64,000 nucleotides of DNA from contig JAZRFM010000016.1 in the NCBI GenBank assembly GCA_045661345.1, positions 1 to 64,000 on the forward strand, given 5' to 3'. This document shows, piece by piece, positions 1 to 7,466 of the stretch (position 1 is the first letter of the stretch; each line of letters starts with the position of its first letter). The notes under the pieces are model-generated. The model had not been told where the DNA came from and did no database searches. It worked only from the letters and a program-made list of their open reading frames with translations. The position numbers and the translations under genes are program-made. The stretch comes from RUG12461 sp045661345. GTDB taxonomy: Bacteria; Bacillota; Clostridia; Lachnospirales; Lachnospiraceae.

Positions 1-46
1 TGCTGCACATATATTTATGTAACAGAAAGCACAGGAGGAAACGAAA

Positions 47-223
47 ATGGAATTGACAGGAAAACTCAAAGAACAGGTAGAGCAGACCAAAACCAAGGAA
101 GAAGCCAAGGATCTTATTGCACAGGCCGGCATGGAACTAACAGAAAAAGAACTTGATATGGTTTCGGGCGGTGGTTTTGGTGGAGGATTATTGCCTGAAG
201 ATATGTTCAGACAAGTAGGGTGA
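47..223 (+). CDS. Nif11-like double-glycine leader peptide 1
   Basis: A 58-residue peptide too short for most gene callers. An AGGAGG box sits 8 bases before the ATG. The leader is charged and helical (MELTGKLKEQ...), contains the KEEAKDLI and AGMELTEKELD segments, and ends in a double glycine (VSGG), the cleavage signature of peptides exported by C39-peptidase ABC transporters. The predicted core after GG is about 16 residues, Gly-rich and without cysteine (GFGGGLLPEDMFRQVG). Three similar peptides follow on the same strand. Known: Nif11/TIGR03798-type leaders precede RiPP or bacteriocin cores. Inferred: an exported small peptide or orphan leader. No modifying enzyme or exporter lies in the visible flank, so they may be to the left of the window. 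Confidence 0.75.
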   Translation: MELTGKLKEQVEQTKTKEEAKDLIAQAGMELTEKELDMVSGGGFGGGLLPEDMFRQVG

Positions 224-262
224 ATGATTATCTCAAATCAATCATCGTCAGGGAGTGTGTTT

Positions 263-412
263 ATGAAACTGGTAGGCGAGTTAAAAGATAAGGTTGAGAA
301 GGCTGAGAATCAAGAAGAAGCAAAGGAGCTCATTAAGGATGCCGGTATGGAACTGACGGATGAAGAGATGGATCAGGTGGCTGGCGGTGCGCCTAGGCCT
401 ACTTTGGATTGA
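263..412 (+). CDS. Nif11-like double-glycine leader peptide 2
   Basis: A 49-residue peptide with the same leader as its neighbours (MKLVGELKDKVEKAE, AGMELTDEEMDQVAGG). I chose the ATG at 263 over an in-frame ATG at 224 because homology with the other copies begins exactly there and an AGGGAG element precedes it. The core after the double glycine is only seven residues (APRPTLD), very short for a RiPP or bacteriocin. It follows peptide 1 after 39 bases and is probably on the same transcript. It may be a signalling peptide or a vestigial precursor. Function unknown. Confidence 0.7.
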   Translation: MKLVGELKDKVEKAENQEEAKELIKDAGMELTDEEMDQVAGGAPRPTLD

Positions 413-475
413 ACCGATACTTCCCAACCAGAAAGTAATGATATAGGCGATTGTATCTGTGAGGAGGAAAGTAAA

Positions 476-667
476 ATGGATAATAAGAAGAAACTGACCG
501 ATGATGAGCTGGAAAAGGTTGCGGGTGGTTATGATTCTGATATGTTTTATGAAGATCATAGGAAGGAAGTCACTGACGAGCCGCCGAAGCCTGAGACATG
601 GCTGCAGAAAGATAAACTTGATGATATTCCGCCATCTGGTCTGGAATATGCAAAACTCCCGTTTTAG
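476..667 (+). CDS. Short-leader double-glycine peptide 3
   Basis: A 63-residue peptide behind a strong GAGGAGG ribosome binding site. Only the end of the leader is kept (KKLTDDELEKVAGG, GG at about residues 17-18); the KEEAKELI half found in the other copies is missing. The core is the longest of the set, about 45 residues, acidic and proline-rich, with an aromatic DMFYED patch near its start and no cysteine. The match to the double-glycine cleavage motif and its position between two full-length copies support it as real. Nothing identifies its activity. Confidence 0.65.
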   Translation: MDNKKKLTDDELEKVAGGYDSDMFYEDHRKEVTDEPPKPETWLQKDKLDDIPPSGLEYAKLPF

Positions 668-834
668 CCGATTGATTCAAACACCCCGATTTTGTCGTAT
701 CATGTAATAGAACAGCTCGAGGGGGAATGCAAATGACAAAGTCATTTCTTGAATGCATTCCGACGACAAGGCAGGTGTGTCAGCGAAGCGTTTTGACGCG
801 CGTGCCGATACAACTGATAAAGGAGGAATCTGCA

Positions 835-1011
835 ATGAAACTGACAGGAGACCTGAAGGAAAAAGTCGAAAAGACTGAGAACAAGGAAGAAGCAAAGGAG
901 CTCATCAAAGAAGCCGGGATGGAACTGACCGATGAGGAACTGGATCAGGTTGCCGGGGGTGGGGCGTATGGCGAACCCAGGGGTGAGATCGGTAACTGGC
1001 ATTTCGTCTGA
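835..1011 (+). CDS. Nif11-like double-glycine leader peptide 4
   Basis: A 58-residue peptide: leader MKLTGDLKEKVEKTE, then AGMELTDEELDQVAGG, then a core of about 16 residues (GAYGEPRGEIGNWHFV) rich in Gly and aromatic residues and lacking cysteine. The ATG at 835 follows AAAGGAGGA with ideal spacing. An in-frame ATG at 727 would add 36 residues with no resemblance to the paralogues and was rejected. The leader is nearly identical to peptide 2 while the cores differ, the usual pattern for precursor families sharing one exporter or protease. Confidence 0.72.
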   Translation: MKLTGDLKEKVEKTENKEEAKELIKEAGMELTDEELDQVAGGGAYGEPRGEIGNWHFV

Positions 1012-1206
1012 TAAGTCCGAAATCTTGAAGAGCGTAGAAACACCGCACAGACAGAGATATCATCAAGAGTCTTCACCTGCCACCGCCTATGCTACTTCTT
1101 CGCAAAATATCTCTTACGCGAATAAATTATAAGCTATTTTTTCTGCTCTCCCCTATTCTGCGAAGTAGCTGGAAATTCCAATCCTAACAACCCATTGGAA
1201 TACCCA
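1012..1206. other. Non-coding gap with small inverted repeats
   Basis: No convincing gene. Two inverted repeats are visible. GCTACTTC near 1091-1098 faces GAAGTAGC at 1162-1169 in a longer imperfect match. ATTCCAAT at 1175-1182 faces ATTGGAAT at 1194-1201, directly after the minus-strand ATPase stop. The second could act as a weak terminator, but it has no good T tract. Confidence 0.35.
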
Positions 1207-2394
1207 TCACAGCTCATCCATCATTAGAAAGTCTTTCAACTTATAGTGATAGACAGTACTCGTGGAGTAGTCGATGTCATCGTTCGTTATCAATATCTTC
1301 TTCGCCGTGTTATCAAGATTAGCAAAAGCCGCGAATTCCCTACTATATGCTTTTTCTTCAGCAACACTATAGGCTACTTGGACCAGGAATATCTTTCCGT
1401 TCTTTTCCACACGAAAATCAATTTCCTTACCTTTGTTATCATAGACACTAACCTCATAATCCATGAATAACAATTCATTAAGAATGATATTCTCCAAGTT
1501 GTGAGTAAGATCGAATCTTGTTCCCATTACTCTGATACTGTTCATGGAAACATCCTCGTCATAGAGCTTATAATAATAGTTTAACTTTGACTTAGCCTTT
1601 GGTGAGTAGAGCGCAACATCCGTTATAACATAAGCTTCTTTCAGATATCCCAGATATTTTATGACAGTCGGAACGGATACGGAAACATTCTGGCTTTTCA
1701 TATAATCAGCAATGGATTTTGCACTGAAGATCCTGGCATTGGAGATTAGAATATAATCCACAATCTTCTCAAATACTTCCCTCTTACGGATTTTGTAGCG
1801 GTTCTCCAAATCGTTATAAACAATCGTATCATTAAGGTCATTCAGATAGCGCTTCTTAGCATCCATATCTTCCTGCGCAAGTGATGCCGGGAATCCTCCC
1901 CATATAAGATAATCCGTGATGCTGTAATGCTTTCCGCTTTGCTTTGTGTACTCTATGCACTCCTTATATACAAAAGGTCTTACTCTGAAAGAAACATAGC
2001 GCCCGGATAGCTCTTTTGTAAATTCCTTGGAAAGGAGCTTCGAATTACTCCCTGATATAAACACAGAACAGTTATAAAGTCGCAATGTGCGGCAAGCCTC
2101 GTTCCATGCTGTAACATTCTGGATCTCGTCAAGGAATAAGTATAACCTTTCTTCGCCTATGCTCTCATTCACATATTCAATCAAAGAATCTGCATCCGGT
2201 ATCTTATTTCTCACAGGTTTTAGATCAAAGTCCAGAAAGAGACAATTTTTGCCTGCAGCCTTAAGTTCAGCCTGAACCTGTTCCAATATAACAGATTTCC
2301 CGCATCGCCGTACACCGGTGATTATCTTTACAAGATCACTGTCATAGAAGGGGCGTATCTGTTTTATGTAATGCTCACGTATTATCATATGCAC
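1207..2394 (-). CDS. ATP-binding protein, AAA_14/DUF4143 family
   Basis: A 395-residue protein of the AAA-ATPase plus DUF4143 family, common and mobile in gut anaerobes. The Walker A motif (GVRRCGKS) is near residues 27-34, and a Walker B-like segment (LYLFLDEIQN) follows at about 85. The C-terminal half carries the DUF4143 signature, including a winged-helix-like stretch and a PD-(D/E)XK-like core (EIDFRVEKNGKIFLVQVAYS). Length is normal for the family and the gene looks intact. The cellular role of these proteins is not established. Tandem promoters sharing operator half-sites lie just upstream (2422-2519), suggesting repression by itself or a partner. It runs opposite to the peptide genes on its left and the ABC remnant on its right. 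Confidence 0.85.
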   Translation of the reverse strand: MHMIIREHYIKQIRPFYDSDLVKIITGVRRCGKSVILEQVQAELKAAGKNCLFLDFDLKPVRNKIPDADSLIEYVNESIGEERLYLFLDEIQNVTAWNEACRTLRLYNCSVFISGSNSKLLSKEFTKELSGRYVSFRVRPFVYKECIEYTKQSGKHYSITDYLIWGGFPASLAQEDMDAKKRYLNDLNDTIVYNDLENRYKIRKREVFEKIVDYILISNARIFSAKSIADYMKSQNVSVSVPTVIKYLGYLKEAYVITDVALYSPKAKSKLNYYYKLYDEDVSMNSIRVMGTRFDLTHNLENIILNELLFMDYEVSVYDNKGKEIDFRVEKNGKIFLVQVAYSVAEEKAYSREFAAFANLDNTAKKILITNDDIDYSTSTVYHYKLKDFLMMDEL

Positions 2395-2421
2395 CTCTGT
2401 CTAAAGCTCGTGGTAAACATA

Positions 2422-2519
2422 ATATTACTTTAAGATTTTTCGACTGTCAATAATATCTTAAAGTAGTAGTTAAAAATAACATCGTATGTCTTATTATTTT
2501 AAAGTAAATCATGTGTCAA
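2422..2519 (-). promoter_or_regulatory. Tandem sigma-A promoters with shared operator half-sites
   Basis: Read on the minus strand, two promoters of the same design lie in series. One is TTGACA (2514-2519), a 17-base spacer and TAATAA (2491-2496). The other is TTGACA (2445-2450), a 17-base spacer and TAATAT (2422-2427). Each spacer carries a CTTTAAA/CTTAAAG element. A perfect 11-base inverted repeat, TACTTTAAGAT (2426-2436) and ATCTTAAAGTA (2455-2465), brackets the proximal -35 box, a typical repressor operator layout. It serves the ATPase gene starting at 2394. Confidence 0.65.
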
Positions 2520-2595
2520 TAATCTTCAACGATAATCTGCCTCTTGCCTTTTATGGGCTGTAGCTGGAGATGCGCAAGGTTGCCACCTGTAGAAA

Positions 2596-2967
2596 GTGCC
2601 TCAAGCATTGCAAGCCATCCATCACATCGGTAATATCATGGCGCTTGTTTTTCAGAATATGCTTCCCATCTTTATCATCGGGTGCCTTCTGATCAAGGTG
2701 CCGAAGATGGCGGATATCCGGGATCTTCCGCTCTTTCTCCCCTCTATTGTTTTGTCTTTTCTGATCAACTGGCTGATCTCGAATCCGCTGCAGTTTATTG
2801 TGGGGTTTGCCACCATCAAATTTGTGGTGGAGGCTTTTGGAGAGATCAACGGATGGAATTACGGGCAGCTTGCCTTTTTGTACGGGATCTCCGCCATTTC
2901 TCATGCACTTTCCATGATTTTCTTTGTACAGGGCTGGTTTATGGGGTATTATGTGATAGAGGGGGAA
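2596..2967 (+). pseudogene. ABC-2 permease fragment (DUF990-like)
   Basis: About 120 codons matching the middle of an ABC-2-type permease of the kind paired with DUF990 exporters. There are hydrophobic segments, then INGWNYGQLAFLYGISAISH and FFVQGWFMGYYVIEGE, where intact proteins continue into a GEFDRxLxRP motif. The fragment has no native start (a TAG lies directly upstream in frame) and breaks off at GE, where an out-of-frame ATPase fragment begins. The order permease then ATPase is the reverse of the usual operon, so at least one deletion or rearrangement joined them. Non-functional remnant. Confidence 0.6.
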
Positions 2968-2968
2968 T

Positions 2969-3349
2969 GTGCTGATCGGCGGCGAAGACATCACAAAACA
3001 CAGAAAAGAAGTGGTGCGTAATATTGGGGTTGTTTTCGGGCAGCGGTCGCAGCTCAACTGGGATCTCAGGCTGGGAGAGAGTTTCGAGCTTTTGAAACAT
3101 ATCTACCGGATCCGGCAGTCGGATTACGAGGAGACGCTGGATGTGATGGATGCCATTCTCGGGATCAAAGAGATCATCGACAAGCCGGTGCGGCAGATGT
3201 CTCTCGGCCAGAGGGTGAAAGGGGATCTGGTGGCGTCGATGCTGCATTCCCCGGCCGTGCTTTTCCTGGATGAGCCCACCATCGGACTGGATGTTTCCAT
3301 CGAAGAAGCGGGGATCGATGACATCATCAAGATTGCCTACGGAGAATAA
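2969..3349 (+). pseudogene. ABC transporter ATPase fragment
   Basis: About 126 codons of an ABC exporter ATPase. The Walker A region is missing. The Q-loop area (GVVFGQRSQLNWDL), the signature (MSLGQRVKGDL) and Walker B (VLFLDEPTIGLD) are present. Immediately after GLDV the sequence jumps to a C-terminal tail (SIEEAGIDDIIKIAYGE) normally found some 80-100 residues later, so the H-loop region has been deleted. Without Walker A and the switch histidine it cannot hydrolyse ATP. It belongs with the adjacent permease remnant as debris of one exporter operon. Confidence 0.7.
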
Positions 3350-3369
3350 AAACGAATTTTTGATAAAAA

Positions 3370-3409
3370 TTTAACAAAAATTGCCATTCAAGAAGATTGT
3401 TCGTATAAA
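3370..3409 (+). promoter_or_regulatory. Promoter of paralogue A (shared motif)
   Basis: TTAACAAAAA (3371-3380) is followed directly by a -35 box TTGCCA (3381-3386), a 17-base spacer ending in CG, and a -10 box TATAAA (3404-3409). The same arrangement occurs before paralogues B and C, including the T/A-rich TTTAACAAA upstream element and the CG just before the -10. Confidence 0.7.
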
Positions 3410-3457
3410 GAATTAACACAGGGGAAATGTTTTGCCTGATGAGAAGGAGGAAAAACA

Positions 3458-6322
3458 ATGGATGAGATGAACAGGAACCGCATGAGGAACGATGAGTTTA
3501 TGCAGATCGACGAACAAAATCCGCTGCAGCGTGATCTTGATTCGATCACACGGAATAAAATAGATCCTCTTTTTATGGAGAATCAGAAAGAGAAAAAAAC
3601 CCATGGATTCCTTATAGTCGGCGAAGCCCCGGAGCAGGAAGTGGAAGAGAATACCTTAAAGATCAACAAACTCCTGGATCATGCCGCAGATCTTCATCTT
3701 ACACCCATACAAAAGAAAGATCTTGAGATCCGGCGAAATCGGAATCTGAATTTTGGGCTGGTCTATGATCGGTCAAAGGCGGATGAAAGTAAAGAGATGG
3801 ATGTTGTCAGGAATGATATTCGTGCATATGAAAAATTATTGTTTCAGGCTCCCAAAACAGAGGAAGAGCGACAGCAGAAGTTTGAAGAGGCAAGGGCACA
3901 CTGCCAGAAAATGATAAATGATTGCGATGCCTATCTGAACAGGGACAGGGGATGGTCTTTCCGTTTTTGGAAGCAGGCTCGTAATGAACATGTCTTAGCG
4001 GCAAAAGAACGGTTTCGAAAAGATTATAATACCTTCACAATACTCCTGGGGGCACATGATGAGATGAAAAAAGCTTTCCATGCTGATGACAGGCTGATCG
4101 ATCTGATGAATGGGGAAGCGATCAAGGAGCGTATGACGCTGAATACCCTGGAGCAGGTACAGAAGCAAGCTGAGGAACAAAAACTGATTCAGGATCAGCA
4201 GCAATATTTGAAACAGCATCAGGCAGACTGGGCGAACGAACTCAAAAGTTTTAACAATGCAGAAAACGAAGCGGCACAGAAAAAGACCGGATATAAGTTG
4301 CTGAAGAAGATGGCAGATGTACTTCTGAAAAGCAAGGAATTCGGCCCGGGTCTTGCGAAGAAATATGCGGGAGATGATATCGAGGGTATCGCCTTTTCGT
4401 ATCAGATGGCCATTGCCGAACAGGGTACGCAGAAAGATCAGGAGCTCCTTTACGATTTTAATGCGGAGGAGATCCGGCGCGTTCAGCAGGAAACTGTTCA
4501 GAACAAAGTGATCCGGGATGTGGTGAGACCGCTCCTTCCGGGGGTTTTGGAAATGAGCTCGGTTTTGCGTGACCTCATCAAAGAAAAGGTGGACGAAAGC
4601 ATTAGCCATGAAGAAAACAATAGGATGGAAATAGAAAAATCCTTCCCGAAGGGGTTTCCCGTACAGGATTATGAGGATCCGAAGGTGCGGGAGAAGTTTC
4701 GTGCCCAGGTGAAGGAAAAGATGGGCCGTGGAATGAAGCTTTCGGATGCAGTGGAAGAGGCGTTAAAGGATCGTCGTCAGGCTTTGAGAGAATATGTCGA
4801 AAACGAAACCAGGAAAAATAGCCTGGTCCCGGTGATGTCGGATAAGGAGATCGCCGCCATGAATAAAGAAGGAAAGCTGTATTCCGGGATCAGCGAGGAG
4901 CAGTGGAAAAAGAGCGGAGGCGCGACTTATAGGAAGATCATGACAACAGCTGAAGCAGAGAAACTGGTGGCAAAAAGCAATGGCTTCTTATGTGCCGTCA
5001 AGGTAAAGGTTGCACCCGGAGAGGATCCTTTGCCCGGCGTGCGCGAGATCCGTCCGAGTCTTCCCGAAACGGCCGTGATCAATGGAGAGAACGTACCTCT
5101 TCGAAAGATTTATAATCTGCTGGTCAAAACCTATATCACGATGGCGACCAATCCGGATGGTTCGTTGAAGGAAGATACGACAGAACTTGTTGAGAAATTT
5201 GAAAATCTGGTCAGATTTATGCCTCAGGCGCAGGGAAACAAGGACGCGATCGCAGAGGGGAAGAGGATCTTAGAGCATACGTTTCTGCCCGTCATGCAAG
5301 AACTTCTGGAGGCGCAGTACGAAAAAGAAGGAAATATGGAGGCCAAGGAAAACGCGGCCGATGAGGTTGAGGGGATCTGCCGTGGTCTGATGACGGTCCT
5401 GACGAATATGAAGACCTATTTCATGGGCCCGGAGGTATCGCTGAATGCAAAAGCCGACTCTGTGAAAAACCTGTTGAATACGGATATGGCAAAATTATCC
5501 GCACATCTTGAGACGATCAAGCTGAAGATATGGGAGACCGACGAAGAAGGCAAGGAAAAGCTTGTGGAGAGAGTACCAACGAAAGAAGAGATAGAGAAGG
5601 CGATCGAAGCTACGTTCCATGATCTGGAACTGGCAAATCTGGCAATGAAACAGGTACGGGACTTGGATCCGAACGCACCGGATATTCCGATCCAAAATGC
5701 CTGTTCTGCAAACGGGATCTTCTATTCATCGATGAGAATTCTGCTCTACGGGGGAGAGAAACAAGAAGCCCGTTATCTTTCCAAAGATTATGTGGTTCAA
5801 CGTCCGGAGGATGTGCGCCGGTATCTGTTAAAGAACTTTGATCTGCTTGCGCCGGGTGCGGATGCCACACCGGCAGAATTGGTAAATTATCGAAGGCAGC
5901 TGGAAGAGATCTCTTTTCAAAAAGGGCAGACGTTTCAAAGCGGTATGGAAAACGAGGACATCAAAACTTTGTGCAAGGTCGCGAACGCCTTTGCCAAATA
6001 TGTGTACCATGTCGCGGCAGACATCGTCAATAATGAAGAGGACGGACTCGTTACCATCGAAGGCTTTGCGGCAGAGACCGGCCAGTATCTGGTAGAACCC
6101 TTTACCATGCATGGCGCCATCGGGCAGTATCGGGGAGAGACGCATGAAGAAATAACCCATGACGTCAATGCAATCAAGAATACCGGCTTCAATACCTATT
6201 ATAACTCGGACAATCCCTTTGCTTCCAATATAATAGATACATTGAAGATCTATATCAAGATGGAATTGCAGAGTTCTCCGGAGAAATATCAGAATAAGAG
6301 AAGGAATGGTTCACACCAGTGA
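3458..6322 (+). CDS. Large helical protein A, shared N-terminus with kinase-like paralogues
   Basis: A 954-residue soluble protein without signal peptide or membrane segment, behind GAAGGAGG. Residues 1 to about 220 match proteins B (11918), C (22445) and D (25383). Landmarks are DEMNRxRMRN at the start, LEIRRNRN near 90, a conserved DCDAYL segment, a SFRFWKQ Trp motif and DRLIDLMN near 212. The remainder does not resemble the kinase-like ends of B-D. It is mostly charged helix with coiled-coil-like stretches (QEQKLIQDQQQYLKQ), and I recognise no domain in it. It sits first in the array with its own copy of the shared promoter. Inferred: a member of a modular family in which one N-terminal region carries different C-terminal modules. 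Biochemical function unknown. Confidence 0.8.
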   Translation: MDEMNRNRMRNDEFMQIDEQNPLQRDLDSITRNKIDPLFMENQKEKKTHGFLIVGEAPEQEVEENTLKINKLLDHAADLHLTPIQKKDLEIRRNRNLNFGLVYDRSKADESKEMDVVRNDIRAYEKLLFQAPKTEEERQQKFEEARAHCQKMINDCDAYLNRDRGWSFRFWKQARNEHVLAAKERFRKDYNTFTILLGAHDEMKKAFHADDRLIDLMNGEAIKERMTLNTLEQVQKQAEEQKLIQDQQQYLKQHQADWANELKSFNNAENEAAQKKTGYKLLKKMADVLLKSKEFGPGLAKKYAGDDIEGIAFSYQMAIAEQGTQKDQELLYDFNAEEIRRVQQETVQNKVIRDVVRPLLPGVLEMSSVLRDLIKEKVDESISHEENNRMEIEKSFPKGFPVQDYEDPKVREKFRAQVKEKMGRGMKLSDAVEEALKDRRQALREYVENETRKNSLVPVMSDKEIAAMNKEGKLYSGISEEQWKKSGGATYRKIMTTAEAEKLVAKSNGFLCAVKVKVAPGEDPLPGVREIRPSLPETAVINGENVPLRKIYNLLVKTYITMATNPDGSLKEDTTELVEKFENLVRFMPQAQGNKDAIAEGKRILEHTFLPVMQELLEAQYEKEGNMEAKENAADEVEGICRGLMTVLTNMKTYFMGPEVSLNAKADSVKNLLNTDMAKLSAHLETIKLKIWETDEEGKEKLVERVPTKEEIEKAIEATFHDLELANLAMKQVRDLDPNAPDIPIQNACSANGIFYSSMRILLYGGEKQEARYLSKDYVVQRPEDVRRYLLKNFDLLAPGADATPAELVNYRRQLEEISFQKGQTFQSGMENEDIKTLCKVANAFAKYVYHVAADIVNNEEDGLVTIEGFAAETGQYLVEPFTMHGAIGQYRGETHEEITHDVNAIKNTGFNTYYNSDNPFASNIIDTLKIYIKMELQSSPEKYQNKRRNGSHQ

Positions 6323-6356
6323 TCGGTTTCGCCTGAATAAAGGGAGGTACTCGCTT

Positions 6357-6410
6357 ATGAAAACTACCTCAACTGCATCCAATGGATGCCTTACCTCGAT
6401 TAGCGCATAG
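6357..6410 (+). CDS. Possible 17-residue peptide
   Basis: A tiny frame (MKTTSTASNGCLTSISA) follows an AGGGAGG box with good spacing and lies between protein A and a clear terminator, so it would be on the same transcript. Serine and threonine make up over 40 percent of it. It could be a chance frame. The only support is the ribosome binding site and its position. Confidence 0.2.
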   Translation: MKTTSTASNGCLTSISA

Positions 6411-6440
6411 TCCCAATTTGACGTGCGCATTACATATCGG

Positions 6441-6484
6441 CCTATGGAGCAGCTGATGATCTCCATAGGCTGGTTTTTTATTTT
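6441..6484 (+). terminator. Rho-independent terminator after protein A
   Basis: Perfect 9-base stem CCTATGGAG (6441-6449) with CTCCATAGG (6461-6469), followed by a T-rich tail (tggttttttatttt). It closes the protein A transcription unit. Confidence 0.85.
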
Positions 6485-6573
6485 GTCATTTTATTGAGAT
6501 AAATGACGTATAGACGTATAAGATTAAAGATATTTGTTCTTTACCTGGGATATATCAGATCAACGGACTGTCA

Positions 6574-7050
6574 ATGCTCCCTTTGCAGATCGTGATTCCG
6601 TCAGAACTTGAAGAGGAAGATTTCAAGACGCTCCGGCTAATGATGCCGAATGCTGATGAAAAAGTTTTTCATACATTTATGGAGGAGGCTCACGGATACA
6701 CTGATAAAGCAGATCGCCAAGATGCCAGCGCAGTTCTGCACGTTATCACTGCTTCAAACAAGGAATTGTTTAAGAAGATATGGGAGGAACAGACTATGCA
6801 GGATTATTTAACAGAGCTTATGAGTGATAAATTTGAAGAGGCAATTCAAGGTGAACGAAAAACCATTATCGAGAATATGCTTCGGAAGGGCAAAACACCG
6901 GAGGAGATCAGCTCCCTTACCGGACTTGCGCTGGAGCATGTCCAAAAGTTTTTTTTCGAAAAGTGTCCAAATATCAACCTGTCCGTTGATCGCAATTTTA
7001 TGAGCACATTTCCAGGCTTGATGAGTCGTTTCGGTAAAAATTATTCTTGA
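6574..7050 (+). pseudogene. Rpn-family nuclease/transposase, C-terminal fragment
   Basis: A 158-codon frame resembling only the C-terminal third of Rpn-family PD-(D/E)XK recombination-promoting nucleases. It has EEAIQGERKTIIENMLRKG and a helix-turn-helix-like EEISSLTGL segment, but the catalytic N-terminal domain is absent. No ribosome binding site precedes the nominal start. The last ~30 codons (NLSVDRNFMSTFPG) look unlike the family and may be read-through into unrelated DNA. It directly precedes the tRNA-Ala promoter. Treat as a remnant. Confidence 0.55.
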
Positions 7051-7075
7051 CATTTACATACAGAGTATTTGTGAT
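7047..7075 (+). promoter_or_regulatory. Probable tRNA-Ala promoter
   Basis: Consensus -35 TTGACA (7047-7052), 17-base spacer, -10-like TGTGAT (7070-7075). The leader before the tRNA contains AGCTCCC paired with GGGAGCT across about 7092-7130. The -35 overlaps the stop codon of the Rpn fragment. Confidence 0.45.
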
Positions 7076-7152
7076 ATGATGTAAGGAAAGAGCTCCCCGG
7101 TGGTAGCACTCTGCGGGTATACAGGGAGCTTGGAAAACTGAACAGATAACAG

Positions 7153-7225
7153 GGGGCATTGGCGCAGCTGGGAGCGCGCAACACTGGCAGTGTTGAGGTC
7201 ACGGGTTCGAGCCCCGTATGCTCCA
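7153..7225 (+). tRNA. tRNA-Ala (GGC anticodon)
   Basis: A full cloverleaf can be drawn by eye: 7-bp acceptor GGGGCAT/ATGCTCC, D stem GCGC/GCGC, anticodon stem CAACA/TGTTG around the loop CTGGCAG (anticodon GGC, alanine), T stem ACGGG/CCCGT with TTCGAGC loop, and discriminator A. The G3:U70 wobble pair that identifies alanine tRNAs is present (third acceptor G opposite T). CCA is not encoded; the next bases are TTGG. Confidence 0.95.
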
Positions 7226-7466
7226 TTGGAACTTGCTTTCTTCCCGGTCTGTATCCCGCGGTCTCTACGGGCTTTGCGGATTTTTTCAAACAGCCGGTTA
7301 TGGGAGCAATCGGTGCTTTTTTATTTCAGTGAGCACCAGCGAAACACTTTCATCATCGTATCATGTACAAGATCCCTTATTCTCGAAACACATTATGGTC
7401 AGGTTATCAAATTGCGCTGCGCCGTCTATAAAGCGCGTGACAGCGTATGTGACAGGAGGAGCCCTT

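Noticed and set aside
727..834. N-terminal extension of leader peptide 4
   Set aside because: The extra residues are absent from the paralogues, and a near-perfect Shine-Dalgarno site precedes the ATG at 835.
7218..7466. N-terminal extension of the methyltransferase
   Set aside because: It would begin inside the tRNA-Ala 3' end. The ATG at 7467 has AGGAGGA and starts the homologous region.
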